The notes under the pieces: generated by a model | Databases searched by the model: none | What the model was told of the DNA's origin: nothing | What the model saw: only the letters and a program-made list of their open reading frames with translations | In this document: piece after piece, positions 34,430 to 44,866 of the stretch | How the letters are laid out: each line of letters opens with the position of its first letter | Numbering within the stretch: position 1 is the stretch's first letter | Source of the DNA: Morinoia aosen | Taxonomy: Eukaryota > Arthropoda > Malacostraca > Amphipoda > Talitridae | Assembly: GCA_030386875.1 (NCBI GenBank) | Contig: CM059562.1 | Location: forward strand, 44,785,757-44,849,756 | Direction: 5' to 3' | DNA length: 64,000 bases | Made by a program: the position numbers and the translations under genes

Positions 34430-36345
34430 TGCATATAAGTACTTTTAGAACTTCAAGTCCTCTAAAGTGTTCTCATCAGTTTACCGGAGAGAGTATGCAA
34501 AACTTCTCAGTTCGCTTCCAACAAGGATGTTGTCGTTTCAAAATCAGACAAGGGCAGGGGTGTGGCTGTAGTTGATAGAGTTAGGTATGTGATGAGCATG
34601 TTATCCTTAATTTCTGATTGGTCAAAGTTTATTGAAATCACAGATCCAATTGGCAAATTTACTTTGAAGTTTGAAGACCGCATTAATTATTTTTTACGGA
34701 AGCTGAAAAACAGTAAATAAAAAACAGATGAAGTGTACACTGCTCTGTTTGTTTCTGGTTCAACTCCAGATATTCTTTATGGCCTTCCTAAAATACATTA
34801 AAAATATTTTGCTCAAAATTTTCAGTATAGACCTGTTTTTCTGCCATAAATACCTCGAGTTATAAGCTCTCGAAGTGTCTGGTACCGATTTTGAATCCTC
34901 TCGCTATTAATTAATATACAGTAGAAAATTCTAAGTCGTTCGTTCAGGATATAACGAAAGTACAAAATGGAAGTCAGTATTTTAAGTGTTCGTTTGACAT
35001 TGATAATTTTTTTACCAACGTCACTCTACGCGAGACTATAAATATTATCTTGGCTTCACTTTTCACCAGTCCTCATACGTTAATACGTGGTCTTTCGAAA
35101 GTGTTTTTTGCTAAGTTGTTGGAGTTACCGTGCTTAGTTAATTTTTTATCTTTGACGAGAAATTTTATCAACAACTTGAAGGTTTGGGAATGGAACTTGC
35201 TCTGTCTCCAACATTTGCAAACATTTTTTTTGTGTCATAATGAGGAAAAATGGTTAGACGAATACCCTGTAAGTTTTAAATCGATTTTTTACAGACGTTT
35301 TGTGGACGATACCTTTTTATTTTTTCATGACAAGTCTCGTGCTCCGCTTTTCTTAAATTACTTGAATGAATGCCATAGAAATATTACGCTCACAGTAGAG
35401 GGTGAAGAGACACTTAAACTTGCCTTCTTAGATTGTTTGGTTCACCGGTCTGGGAATGGGTTCGAATTTTCTGTGTATAGGAAAAAGTGTTTTACAGGCT
35501 AAGGAACTAATTTCTACAGTTTTTCGCCGTATATTTTCAAAGTGTATTTTATCAGGACTTTAATCTTTAGAGCGTTCAATGTTTGCAGTTCTTATAAGTT
35601 TCTACATGATGAGTTCACCTTTTTAAAAGAATTTTTCCGTAAGAATGGTTTTTCAACTCGACCTATAGATTCTCATATTGGTAAATTTTTGGAAAAAAGT
35701 TCAACAAACTGCCTTCTGTGGAATCAATCTGTGAAGGCATTCGCTTTGTTTCGTTTCCGTATTTAGGACCTTAGTCAGAGAAAATGAAGAAAGAAATTTC
35801 AAATTTATTCGTCAAAAACTTTCCGGGAATAAACTTTAATGTGGTTTCAATTAATAGTTTCAAAATAGGCTCATTTTTTCGTTTCAAAGATATGCTTTCT
35901 ACCGCGATGCAGGCCGCCCTAATTTACAATTTTTATTGTGCACGATGTGCATCTGGGTACGTCGGTTTGACGTCACGTACTCTAGGCAGTAGGGTGGCCG
36001 AGCGTCGAGGTAGGAATTACCGCACAGAAAATATTATATCTAGTCCATCGCATTCAGCTATTAGGGATCATTCAGAGCATTGTAATAGCCCGTTTGACAT
36101 CAGTAATTTTAAAATTCTTACTAGATCTAAATTTACCTCCGATTTAAGGATTTTAAAGTCTCCATTCATTTTAAGAAATAGGCCGATTTTAAACAACCAA
36201 CTAAGTTCTTTTCCGTTGTCAATAGTTAACAGGTAGTTTTTAAGGTTAGTTTTTTCAATTTATCATTTTTATAATTCATTTCATGTTTGTTCAGGTACAT
36301 TTGTTATGCTGAAGATGAGCGAATGCTCGAAACATTCAATTTTAT
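34430..36345 (+). mobile_element. Penelope-like retroelement 2 (reverse transcriptase plus GIY-YIG part)
   Basis: Blocks in order: SNKDVVVSKSDKGRGVAVVD (about 34,520-34,580), GSTPDILYGLPKIH (34,756-34,800), RPVFLP and PRVISS, a catalytic box RRFVDDTFLFF (35,295-35,330), the LAFLDCLVHR thumb motif, then a GIY-YIG-type part with YNFYCARCASGYVGLTSRTL (35,925-35,985) and SAIRDHSEHC, ending SPFILRNRPILNNQLSSFPL before the stop at 36,234. It belongs to a different Penelope subfamily from element 1, as linker and C-terminal blocks differ. The copy has several breaks. It is followed by a covarying hairpin motif at 36,309-36,333. Confidence 0.85.
36309..36333 (+). other. Penelope-tail hairpin motif
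   Basis: CTGAAGAT, then a 4-bp stem GAGC/GCTC with loop GAAT, then GAAAC, followed by ATTCAATTTTATTTG. The same frame with a different stem occurs at 42,783-42,808, inverted at 42,517-42,541, and in a decayed form at 52,699-52,721. It resembles a hammerhead ribozyme core (CTGANGA, stem II, GAAA) but has one extra T. Confidence 0.55.
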
Positions 36346-36900
36346 TTGTTTACTTGCAATTTTTTTATTCGAGTAAATGTTTTAAATGGTATTTTTAGTT
36401 CTCTCCTTTTAACTTACTTATCTTAAATTGTGGTTTTAGTTGTCGCACGATCTCCGCAGTCGTTGTTGGCGATGCACCGTTACTACTTCGTCCGTAGCAC
36501 GAAAATAACGTAGCTGTAGTTGCCCGAAATACCACGTAGCATTGTAGTCGTTGTGGAGTGTAGATGCTGCACACTGTTGTTCCACTGATTCAATACGTTG
36601 CAATGTAGTTTTTCTGATTTCGTTACAGAGATTCTTCTTTGTCTATTTACTTCAGTGACATCTCACATCACTTCTCGGTAGTTCTCTTGATTGCTCTGTA
36701 TTTATCAGTTATTCTTCTCCGCCGGGTTTATTTGCTGTAGTTACTAGATCTTCTTCTCAAACTTCCTTACTTCTTCAAAATCTTCCGTACGTTGCTCGTC
36801 GAATACTATATCTTCTTAATTTCTCAATTATATCCCTTTAACTTCTTCACAGCCTTCGTAACAAAATTCTTCCGTGGGCCCTTTGAAACTGGCCACCAAA
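36346..36900 (-). other. Purine-rich (minus strand) leader-like region
   Basis: On the minus strand this is rich in GAAGAAG words and starts TTTGGTGGCCAGTTTC directly after the LTR-like repeat. Such a TTTGGTGGC-type start is what many gypsy-type elements show as a primer-binding region. There is no recognisable protein. Confidence 0.35.
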
Positions 36901-37125
36901 TGTAAGTCCCGAACGTGGGACCGCCGCCGTCTTCAGGTAGGGAAGGAAAGGCTGAAACGTTTTTTGCAGTTTATTTGGATCGGAGCTTGCCAGACCGTGC
37001 TATCGGCGGGAAATGTTTAGTCAATAATTTGCAATTGTGCAGATACGACGAGTGGTTTTACGCGGCTCGGCTCACGGATGTACTGAAGGAGACATAGTCG
37101 TATCACAGATAACTTATTGGTTAAT
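36901..37125. repeat. LTR-like direct repeat, right copy
   Basis: Partner of 32,539-32,760. Read on the minus strand, the repeat ends ...CTTACA next to TTTGGTGGCC, as a 5' LTR followed by a primer-binding region would. I therefore read the pair as a possible old minus-strand LTR retroelement of about 4.6 kb without recognisable genes, into which Penelope-like element 2 inserted. Given the divergence of the two repeats it would be an old fossil. The alternative is that they are the pseudo-LTRs of a tandem Penelope-like insertion. Confidence 0.4.
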
Positions 37126-37320
37126 ACCCATTTGCTTCAAGTGAGGAACCAATTAGACAAAACTGCTTACGATTGGTCAGGTATGATTTGCACCATCTAT
37201 TAGTAGCTCTAATGCTATAGCATCAAAGCTTGAGGAGTTGTATTCTGTTACCAACTCATTCAAACGCTTCGCAATGCAACCAATTTCGGTTCTCAATAAT
37301 TTATAACACAAAGGTCTTAC

Positions 37321-40247
37321 GGGGGTCATCCAGGCCCCTGCCAGGTCCCTGTCGGTCCAGTGTGCTTTTTTTGTTTTGTTGTTGGAAAAGGACCCTTAGT
37401 TGGTGGACTATTCGGTCATAAAATTTTAAGGCGCTTCAGACACTAGATCTAAGAGGACTAAAAATCCTGAATTTTTGACCTCATTTCGACCCCATGTAAA
37501 AACAAAACAAAACGGGAAATGGAAAATTTGACACCATAACTTTGTTTAAAATGCTTCAACGATACTAAAATCTGTCTTTGGTTTTGTTCCAGCATAAAAA
37601 CATAGTGAGTTCTATTAATTTGAAATATCAATATAAATGAACTAACAAACCAAAATGTCTAATTTTGTCAAAAAACTAAGGCCTGGATCGAAAAAAATGA
37701 ATGGAAGAAGTTGTGTTTCTTTTCAAAATTTACATTCAATTCTCAAATTTCATATGAATCAGACTACATATATAAAATTTCATAATATAAAAAAAAATAA
37801 ATATTGTCGAGAATATGTTCAGAATGATCAAATTTTGCGAATTAAAAATGAAAATTCTTGTAATTGTGTGTAATGTAACAAATTTGTGCAGAAAGTTGTG
37901 TCTTGAAATATCTCAGAAAATCCCAGCAGCCAGAGGGGTCGCTTCAACATGAATGTTTTTATGTCGCTTAAACATGTATGTTTTCTTTTATGCCTGTGTG
38001 TTTAAGGGGGAATGATAAGAGTGGCTTGCTCGAACATGAGTGTAGGCCTGAATGTTTACATTCAACATAGATTTATGTGGCAGGCACTCGAGCTGGGTAG
38101 TGTTGTGCTTGGCAAGCAAACCCCTCGAGAGGCGAACAAGGAGTGCGGTGTAGTGTTACCACAAAAGGCAAAGGTTTGTTGACCATAGGCTGGCTGGAAG
38201 GGTAGGGGAGCAGAGGGTAGAGGCGTGAGAAAGCTCTTCCGCCAACGGACTTAGACTTCAAGAATTAACACACAAATAGGGGCAAAAAAAAAAATAAGGC
38301 GTGTTCAGCTCACAGCGAATAGGGAGAGTGCAACCTCGGGAGGAGCCAATAGGACAAAGCCGGAGAAGGTTTGGAAGTGCAGGAGTGGTGCCATTGGTCA
38401 TGATTAGAAAGAGGGTAGCCCCAAAAAGAGCACTTTTACTAGCATGAAAAGACGAGAGTCAGTAAGAGTTCGACCGGCGAAACCGTAACGTGAGGTGCAA
38501 CCTAGAAACGCGGGTGTGTTCACAATAACAAGCGCAATAATAAGAAAAGTGGCTATATTGAAAATTATACTAAGTTTCACGCTATAATGTAATCCAGAAA
38601 GTAACACATTCTCGTTTCACTTGCAGAAAATTTACGTGTTCCCGTCACCACGTTCACAAAGGGGAAATTTATCAAAACATAACCCACCGTGGGAGTTATT
38701 GATGGAACATGGAGATGCTGCACTAGAAGGGAGGGTAAGAGATGCATTTCTTAAAAAGAAAGAGTAAAGATATTGTTGAGATAAATATTGCGATAATTCA
38801 TTGTCATTCACTCATTGATGCGCTTAAAAAGTAACAAGTTAAATTTTTATCTTTGACAGGCGGGACGGTTATTCAGTCATACATCTGAGGATTGATCAGC
38901 TCGAATGAAGGGAATCGACGTGTGAACATGCCGAAACGTAATGAGCAAGATAACGTCCTCACTAGACATTTTCTGAACAGTGCACAAGATAGGCCTTTGA
39001 ACTGAAGCGAGTTGCGGATGAATTCGGTGGTTGAAGTGACCTTCGCCTACTGGCTGTTGGGAGTACTTAGAGATTGTAGGCATTATCTGTGTTATGTTTG
39101 GATGCATAAGCAATCTGCGGTTAAAGGCTGGCCAGCCAAATTTCTGTGTAATTATGTGCAGTAGGTCATTTGACGTATGCTATTTGCTTTCATTACTTAA
39201 TTAGAATTGTTCCTAACACCAATCATTGTGTGTGCGCTCATTGATGTTTGTATCACGTATAGCTGGGAATTATAAATGTTAAGCATAATTCACCCTGTGT
39301 ATCATGCCCCACAATATTAGAAGCAATCCATCGTAATGCAACGGAGGGCGCCCAGAAAATGCGCTGCGTAAGTGGGTCAGCGATCCCCGGTGAGTACCTT
39401 TCCTTTTTTTTTAGTATATGTGCTGTAATTGCCGATATTTATTGTACCTTTCCTTTTTTAGTATATGTGCTGTAATTGCCGACATTTATTCATTAATTTG
39501 TGTTGCATATGTATACTTTGGAGGTGGGCCATTCCTCAATTCCGAGAGCCGAATCTTCCTGTTAATGAAATGTTAACAAGGAGGTGAAGGGCACATCTCT
39601 CGTGACAATATTTTTTTTGAAAATTACAATTCACAGTGTGAATATGAAGTTATGCATGGAGATTATCGAAATTAAAATGAAAACAGCATGTCAATTACCG
39701 TATTTATCCATTATATTACACTGCAACAAAAAATTTTGTTTATTGCTTATATATCCAATTTACCAAAAAACCTCCAACTTTCAACATTCAAAACAGGACT
39801 CGTCAGTGAGTTTTTGTGCTAGAAAAAAACAAAGGCAGTTTTAGAATCCTTGAAACATTTTTAACAAACGTAAAGTAGCAAACTTCCAAATTTGGGAAGA
39901 AAAAAAAAATTATATAGCTCAAAACGCAAAAATAATGTATTTTTGGTGTAATGATAAAATATCGATCATTAATTTTTTTTAAATGATCCAATTTTCTACT
40001 CTACGTTTGTTAGAAATGCTTCAAGGATTCTAAAAAGGTGGTTAGTTTTGTTCTAGCATCAAAACTCAATGACGAGTTCTCTTCTGAAACATCCATAACA
40101 ATGTACCAAAAAACTAATTTTTCGCAAAAAATAAGGTCTAAATCGAAAAAGTTACATAAGTAAAAAAGTTTACTCTCAACAAATACATATACTGGCCAAA
40201 TTTCAAATGAATCGGAGTAAAAAAGTTGAAAAATCCGGATGACCCCC
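37321..40247. mobile_element. TTAA-flanked inverted-repeat element, copy with an insertion
   Basis: Left end GGGGGTCATCCAGGCCC and right end, on the other strand, GGGGGTCATCCGGATT, flanked by TTAC (37317-37320) and TTAA (40248-40251). Its internal order matches the compact copy at 62,388-63,506: a GCTTCAACGATACTAAAA block at about 37,552, the GTGAATATGAAGTTATGCAT block at 39,637, an inverted block at 39,803-39,870 and a direct block at 40,018-40,140. Sequence from about 37,800 to 39,597 has no counterpart in the other copy and is a 1.8-kb insertion. The TTAA site suggests a piggyBac-type mover, though the GGGGG terminus is not the usual piggyBac CCC end read in that direction. No transposase is present. 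Confidence 0.65.
37800..39597. other. 1.8-kb insertion inside the TTAA element
   Basis: Inferred by comparison with the compact copy. It is GC-richer in the middle (38,050-38,400) and contains a tandem duplication of about 48 bp at 39,395-39,490 (unit GTACCTTTCCTTTTTT then AGTATATGTGCTGTAATTGC). I do not recognise its ends or family. Confidence 0.45.
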
Positions 40248-40639
40248 TTAAAGAGATAACGTAACCGCGGGAGTGAGAGTGACGGGTAATTTGTTGACAG
40301 TTTGTATAAAGTATTCTCCAAAAGGACACACTTACTGTAAATCTGCTATGTTCGGAGGTATTTAGTATGTGTCGTTTTAGTATTTGTAAGTTTTCAATCA
40401 TCTTACTATGCATTAAATATCCCAGAGAATATATTTTGGCTGTTCTTCTCGTTGACGTAATTAACCCCTGACTTTTGCTATTGTACTCCTGTAGTCCTCG
40501 TACGTCGAAAATGCGTTTTCCCCGTATTCTTTCATTTTCTGCGCGAAGTTAGCACTGAACTTCAAATCAGAAGTATCTCTATATTTCAGCAAATAAAATT
40601 AGCACACTGGCCCACTTTTCCATCATCGTCTACGTATCA

Positions 40640-41480
40640 AAATTTTGTAGATATTTGCTACTCATAAGTGATATTCGGCTATCACAGTATCCACATTTTA
40701 TCTCATGTACCCATGGTCGTACAATGTTGAAGCGAATACCGAGGGGATGTGAAACCCGATATGTTTTTTGTTGTTGCTCCTAGACGGTAATCTGATTTCC
40801 CTTAAAATTTCTATTAGAAATTTAAAAACTAGCTCATTTTTACTTTTTTCAGTCTTTTTCCTTTTACTTGTTTTTTCGTCAAGTAATTTCTTACGATTAC
40901 ACTGAGATCGGCTGCAATTTTTGATGTAGCTAATGGAAATTCGTTTTTTATGTTCATTACTTTTTCTCATATTCATTTTCAATACGTATATATTTGAATA
41001 CGTGTGTATATGTATATGTATGCGCACGCATACATATATATATATTTATGTGTGTATGTTTGTGTATATGTATGCCTACATTCACATATAAATATTTGTG
41101 CTTCTATTTCTATTTTTTGCGTAAAAATAAAATCTAAAGGTCCATTGCATTTCATTCAATGCTCTGCAACCAATGAACACTGAACCATATCTCAGAAATA
41201 AATACATTTATTACACTTGCTAAATGATTCAAAAATAGATTGATTTGTACACTAGAGGGCGTTTGTGTGAACAGAAAAAATCAAAAGTTTAAACAGACAA
41301 AGGAAATAGAGAGCAATTGGAGCATGTGACTCGAAAAAAATCATCTTTCTTTCCTCCGTATGTTGAACAAGCAATAAATTTCACTTTGCGTGTATTTTTA
41401 TTTACGCGTTTCTAGATAAGCGTATTGTGTTGCGCGATGTTTTTTATATATTACTTTGGGACTAACCTTTTCTCACTACC
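40640..41480 (+). repeat. Dispersed repeat family B, copy 3
   Basis: Matches copy 2 from AAAATTTTGTAGATATTTGC through the CATGTACCCATG block, a TG/TA/CACATA microsatellite (about 40,985-41,100) and the CTATTTCTATTTTTTGCGTA block to TTTACGCGTTTCTA and GACTAACC. The final third of copies 1 and 2 is missing. Confidence 0.65.
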
Positions 41481-42141
41481 TCTATTTAGAGAAGGAGGGA
41501 GTTGTGGTTATGTTACTGCGCAGGCACTGCGAAGAGGTCGAGGTGAAGTTTATTTTTTTTGGTGTACGCGACCAGTAAAAAATGACGGAAATCGATAATT
41601 CCCTTAAAAAAGTATTTCAGATGTGGATTACAAACAAATATTTCCAACTCAACAGAACCCGTGATTATAATATTTTTATTTTTCTGCACTGGTGAAACTC
41701 TTTTTGAAAATAGTCTTAACGCATGACAGAGCGTGACAGAGCGACAGATCGACTGAGCTTTAACATGTTATCCTCATGATTTCCCATGCTTTTCTATGGC
41801 TTCCTATACTTTCCTGAGGCTAAACTGCTGATATTCTGTATAACCTAATCTAACTTCCCAATACACATGATATTCATTCCTACTCTGAATCTGCTGGGTT
41901 GAAGTACCAAAAATTGTGGGGTTGATGAATGATGAAGCTGGGGTTGATGAAGCTCCTCACACTTTTTCGGCTGGTGGTTGTGAGACACGGATGGATGGAC
42001 AGAGGCGGACGCGGCTCTTATTATAGTATATATATACATATATATATTACTGTCAGGTGTCTTCTGAGTAGGCAAAGTAGGCCGTTCCACTGTTTTTTTC
42101 TAACGCCATGTAAGCACCTATTTAACGAAATTACAATAGTT

Positions 42142-42402
42142 GTAGCAGAGTGATTCAGAACCCGTCCTTCCATGAAGGTGTCGAGGGTTCGAATCCCGGT
42201 GCTGCGAGGCAACTTTCCCCGTTGGGTATAAGGAAAAACTCAAGCACAATACCCCCACTCTACCCAGGTGTCTGATATGGGCACCGGCTTGTCCGGGGGT
42301 AACCGTCCTAGTGTCCAGGTGTTTTGTGGCATTTGAAACACCAATGTACAAGATGATGTGCATCAGGCTCGATTGATTGAAATAAAACATCCTTTTTGAT
42401 TC
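42142..42402 (+). mobile_element. tRNA-derived SINE with target duplication
   Basis: The first 70 bp look like a tRNA: start GTAGCAGAGTGATTCAG with an A-box-like TAGCAGAGTG, a perfect B box GGTTCGAATCC at 42186-42196, and TGCTGCG that can pair with the start as an acceptor stem. Between the boxes a CTTCCATGAAGG palindrome replaces a normal anticodon arm, so it is not a working tRNA. About 190 bp of unrelated body follows, ending near ATTGAAATAAAACATCC. Direct repeats AATTACAATAGTT (42129-42141) and AATTACAATACTT (42403-42415) bracket it, 12 of 13 alike, the mark of target-primed insertion. RNA polymerase III would be expected to transcribe it from the internal boxes. It is the only copy in the window. 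Confidence 0.85.
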
Positions 42403-42476
42403 AATTACAATACTTAAAATTCCCAAAATGATGATATACATCTAGATATAAAAAGCAAAGCGAAAATCGCTACACG

Positions 42477-42848
42477 TAAAGTCATTTTTATTGAAAATTA
42501 TCAAATAAAACTGAACGTTTCGGACAAACAGTCCATCTTCCTTAAAATCTCTGTAAAACAAAACCACAAGAGGAAAAAATTAATTCACTTATGAAGTATT
42601 TATGAAAGTTTAAACTTACTTAGAAGTCGCCAACACATAGTTCAGTTGTTCAGTTCATCCTTTACGTTTTTTTAATCGTTTTTACCGGTGTTGTTGTTCG
42701 TGTTTTTATAAGTTTAAGCTTTTAGAAATACTTCAACAGTGTATTAATTTTTTCCTCTTTTGGTTTTGTTTTAGAAATTTTGCTGAAGATGGACTGTTTG
42801 TCCGAAACGTTCAGTTTTATTTGATAATTTTTAATAAAAATGACTTTA
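42477..42848. repeat. Inverted pair of Penelope-type 3' tails
   Basis: Arms 42,477-42,618 and 42,710-42,848 are inverted copies over about 140 bp, separated by 91 bp. Each contains the motif (C/G)TGAAGATGGACTGTTTGTCC then GAAACGTTCAG followed by TTTTATTTGATAATTTT, which aligns with the tail after Penelope-like element 2 (GAAACATTCAATTTTATTTG). Both arms point outwards with their AT-rich ends. No coding part is left. Confidence 0.65.
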
Positions 42849-42869
42849 TGGACCGATGACCGTTTTTTA

Positions 42870-43076
42870 CCTTTTTTCATTTTCAAGCTTAGAAGCATCA
42901 ATGCTGGAGTTATTTCACATGTAGATATGGTAGGAAAAATTTGCACACTGCCTAGCCCTCTCTGTCTGATTTTTGCCTTTTTTTCATTTTGAAGCTTAGA
43001 AGCATCAATGCTGGAGTTAATTCACATGTAGATATTGGTAGGATAGATTTGCACACTGCCTAGTCCTCTCTGTATC
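42870..43076. repeat. 106-bp tandem duplication
   Basis: Two units with the block AAGCTTAGAAGCATCAATGC then TGGAGTTA, TTCACATGTAGATAT and TTTGCACACTGCCTAG. They are about 90% alike, so the duplication is fairly recent. Confidence 0.8.
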
Positions 43077-44662
43077 TACACTATGCAGGGTAACAATGCA
43101 GAAAATGTGTCATATTATTGCTCAACACTATGTTATATCTTGGCTATAAGAGAAAAAGTTGTTCTGCTTTCGTCGCAGGGGCCGGACGTATTCGGAACGT
43201 TTTGTTTACGAATAAAAACCACTTTTAGCTTCTCTGTGTGTAACATGACTCTGTCTTTTAACCTTGTCTGACTTTTTAAAATATATATATGATACTTTTT
43301 TATATTAATAAACGCCCATGTTTTTTCCATTTTGTATTTTTGGCGTTATTTGGAACGTTTTTAGCGAGAAAAGTTGTACTATCGCATAAATGCAGCAATC
43401 ATTGCAGCTGATATAGTGCATTGCTTTCAATTACAATTTACGCGTGACTAAGTGAAGTTTTCCTAGTGTTGTGTTATTATTTTTACAGCAGCTCCTCTAC
43501 ATTGTATTTATTTCTTTTATGTGTCCCAATACCGATACTGATTACCTTACAACATTTCCAAATCTTCATTAAGAAAAAGTCATTAATAAAATAATGCCGA
43601 GAAGCGGATACTAATTCAGTTTTTATAATTGTAAAAACCTAATTATAAAAGTCTCCATTTTAGCGTGTGCTTATTAGGAACTGGGGAGAAATCAGAAGAT
43701 GAAAATCAAACGTGAAGATGAAACAGTGAAGTGCAATATAACTCTTAAAGGACCAAACAACATTCGAGGAATTATTTTAGAAATGAGCAGAAATTATCAT
43801 TATTAATACGCGTTAACTTAACCAAAAGGCAAGGAAGCAAACAAACAAAGAGACCAATTTGAAGTGCATAGGTACCACGTATTCCCAAAAAAATCAACTA
43901 ATATTCCAGTTATTAACATTAGAATAAGCTAATGGAATTTTCATTATCGATAATGATAACATAACTTGAAAATTAGAAGTCTACATGTATCAAACCATGG
44001 CTTCAGGTTTCGGCTAAGGCTACTCATTATCATTGTATCATAACCTAAAGAATAGAAATATTTATGATCACAGCATAACTTTAGATTTCTGAAAAGACTA
44101 GTCATTATCAATCAATACATAAAAGCATAACCAATAGAAAAACTAGAAAAGATTGTTATAAGGAACCAGTGGTATAGAATATAGACACATTAAGAGCGTA
44201 CAGAGTTACCACTCTTTATGTGAGTACAACGTATTGCATCAGCTGAGCTTTTCTGCAAGTAACTTGCAACGCATTTACTACTAGTTTCTACTTCCTGTGT
44301 ATTAATTGAAGGGAAAATGAACGAAACAGCAATAAACAGATTCAATCTGCGTAATTTTCAATTACTAATTCCTGCTTTTTAACAGCAAAATATGCATTAT
44401 TGCTCAAATACGAGAATGATATTTCACACTCGTTGGTATCTCGTATATATGTGGGTCCGAACTCACAATGACTAGATATCAATGACAGTATTAGGTAATA
44501 GCTATAAATAGGCAGTTTCAAACTTCGAACAAAATAATCAACAAAAACATTGCGTGTTTTTAAACTTTTCATTAAAGTATTTTAACTGTTTTTTTTACTT
44601 TCGATTTTACACAATTATAAGTAATTATCAACAAAAATTATAATCGAAGGCACCAAAAAATA
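43077..44662. other. Stretch without recognisable content
   Basis: AT-rich. A weak duplication (AAAAGACTAGTCATTATCA-type words) appears around 43,990-44,150. No gene is seen. Confidence 0.5.
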
Positions 44663-44866
44663 GTGACTGCAACCTCGATTCCACCTCATCCGAATGAACG
44701 ACTCCTATACGACTGCGACTCCACCACATTCGGAAAAGCGACTCCGACTCCACCACATTCAGAAAAGCGACTCCGACTCCGACTCCACCCTAAAGCATGC
44801 GACTCCGGCGACTCCGACTCCCGACTCCGACTCCTGACTCCGACTTTAACTCCACAACCCTGTTTT
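44663..44866. repeat. (ACTCCG)n hexanucleotide tract ending in a hAT-like terminus
   Basis: Degenerate GACTCC/GACTCCGACTCC units fill about 200 bp and end in CCACAACCCTG. On the other strand this reads CAGGGTTGTGGAGT followed by CGGAGT units, an arrangement I associate with one end of a hAT-type element. No matching left terminus was found, so it may be a solo or truncated end. Confidence 0.5.

Noticed and set aside
36309-36333. Canonical hammerhead ribozyme
   Set aside because: The core has an extra T between CTGAAGA and the stem and I could not find clear stems I and III, so I report it only as a hammerhead-like hairpin.
42142-42210. Functional tRNA gene
   Set aside because: The anticodon arm is replaced by a palindrome, a long unrelated body follows, and target duplications show it is a SINE.
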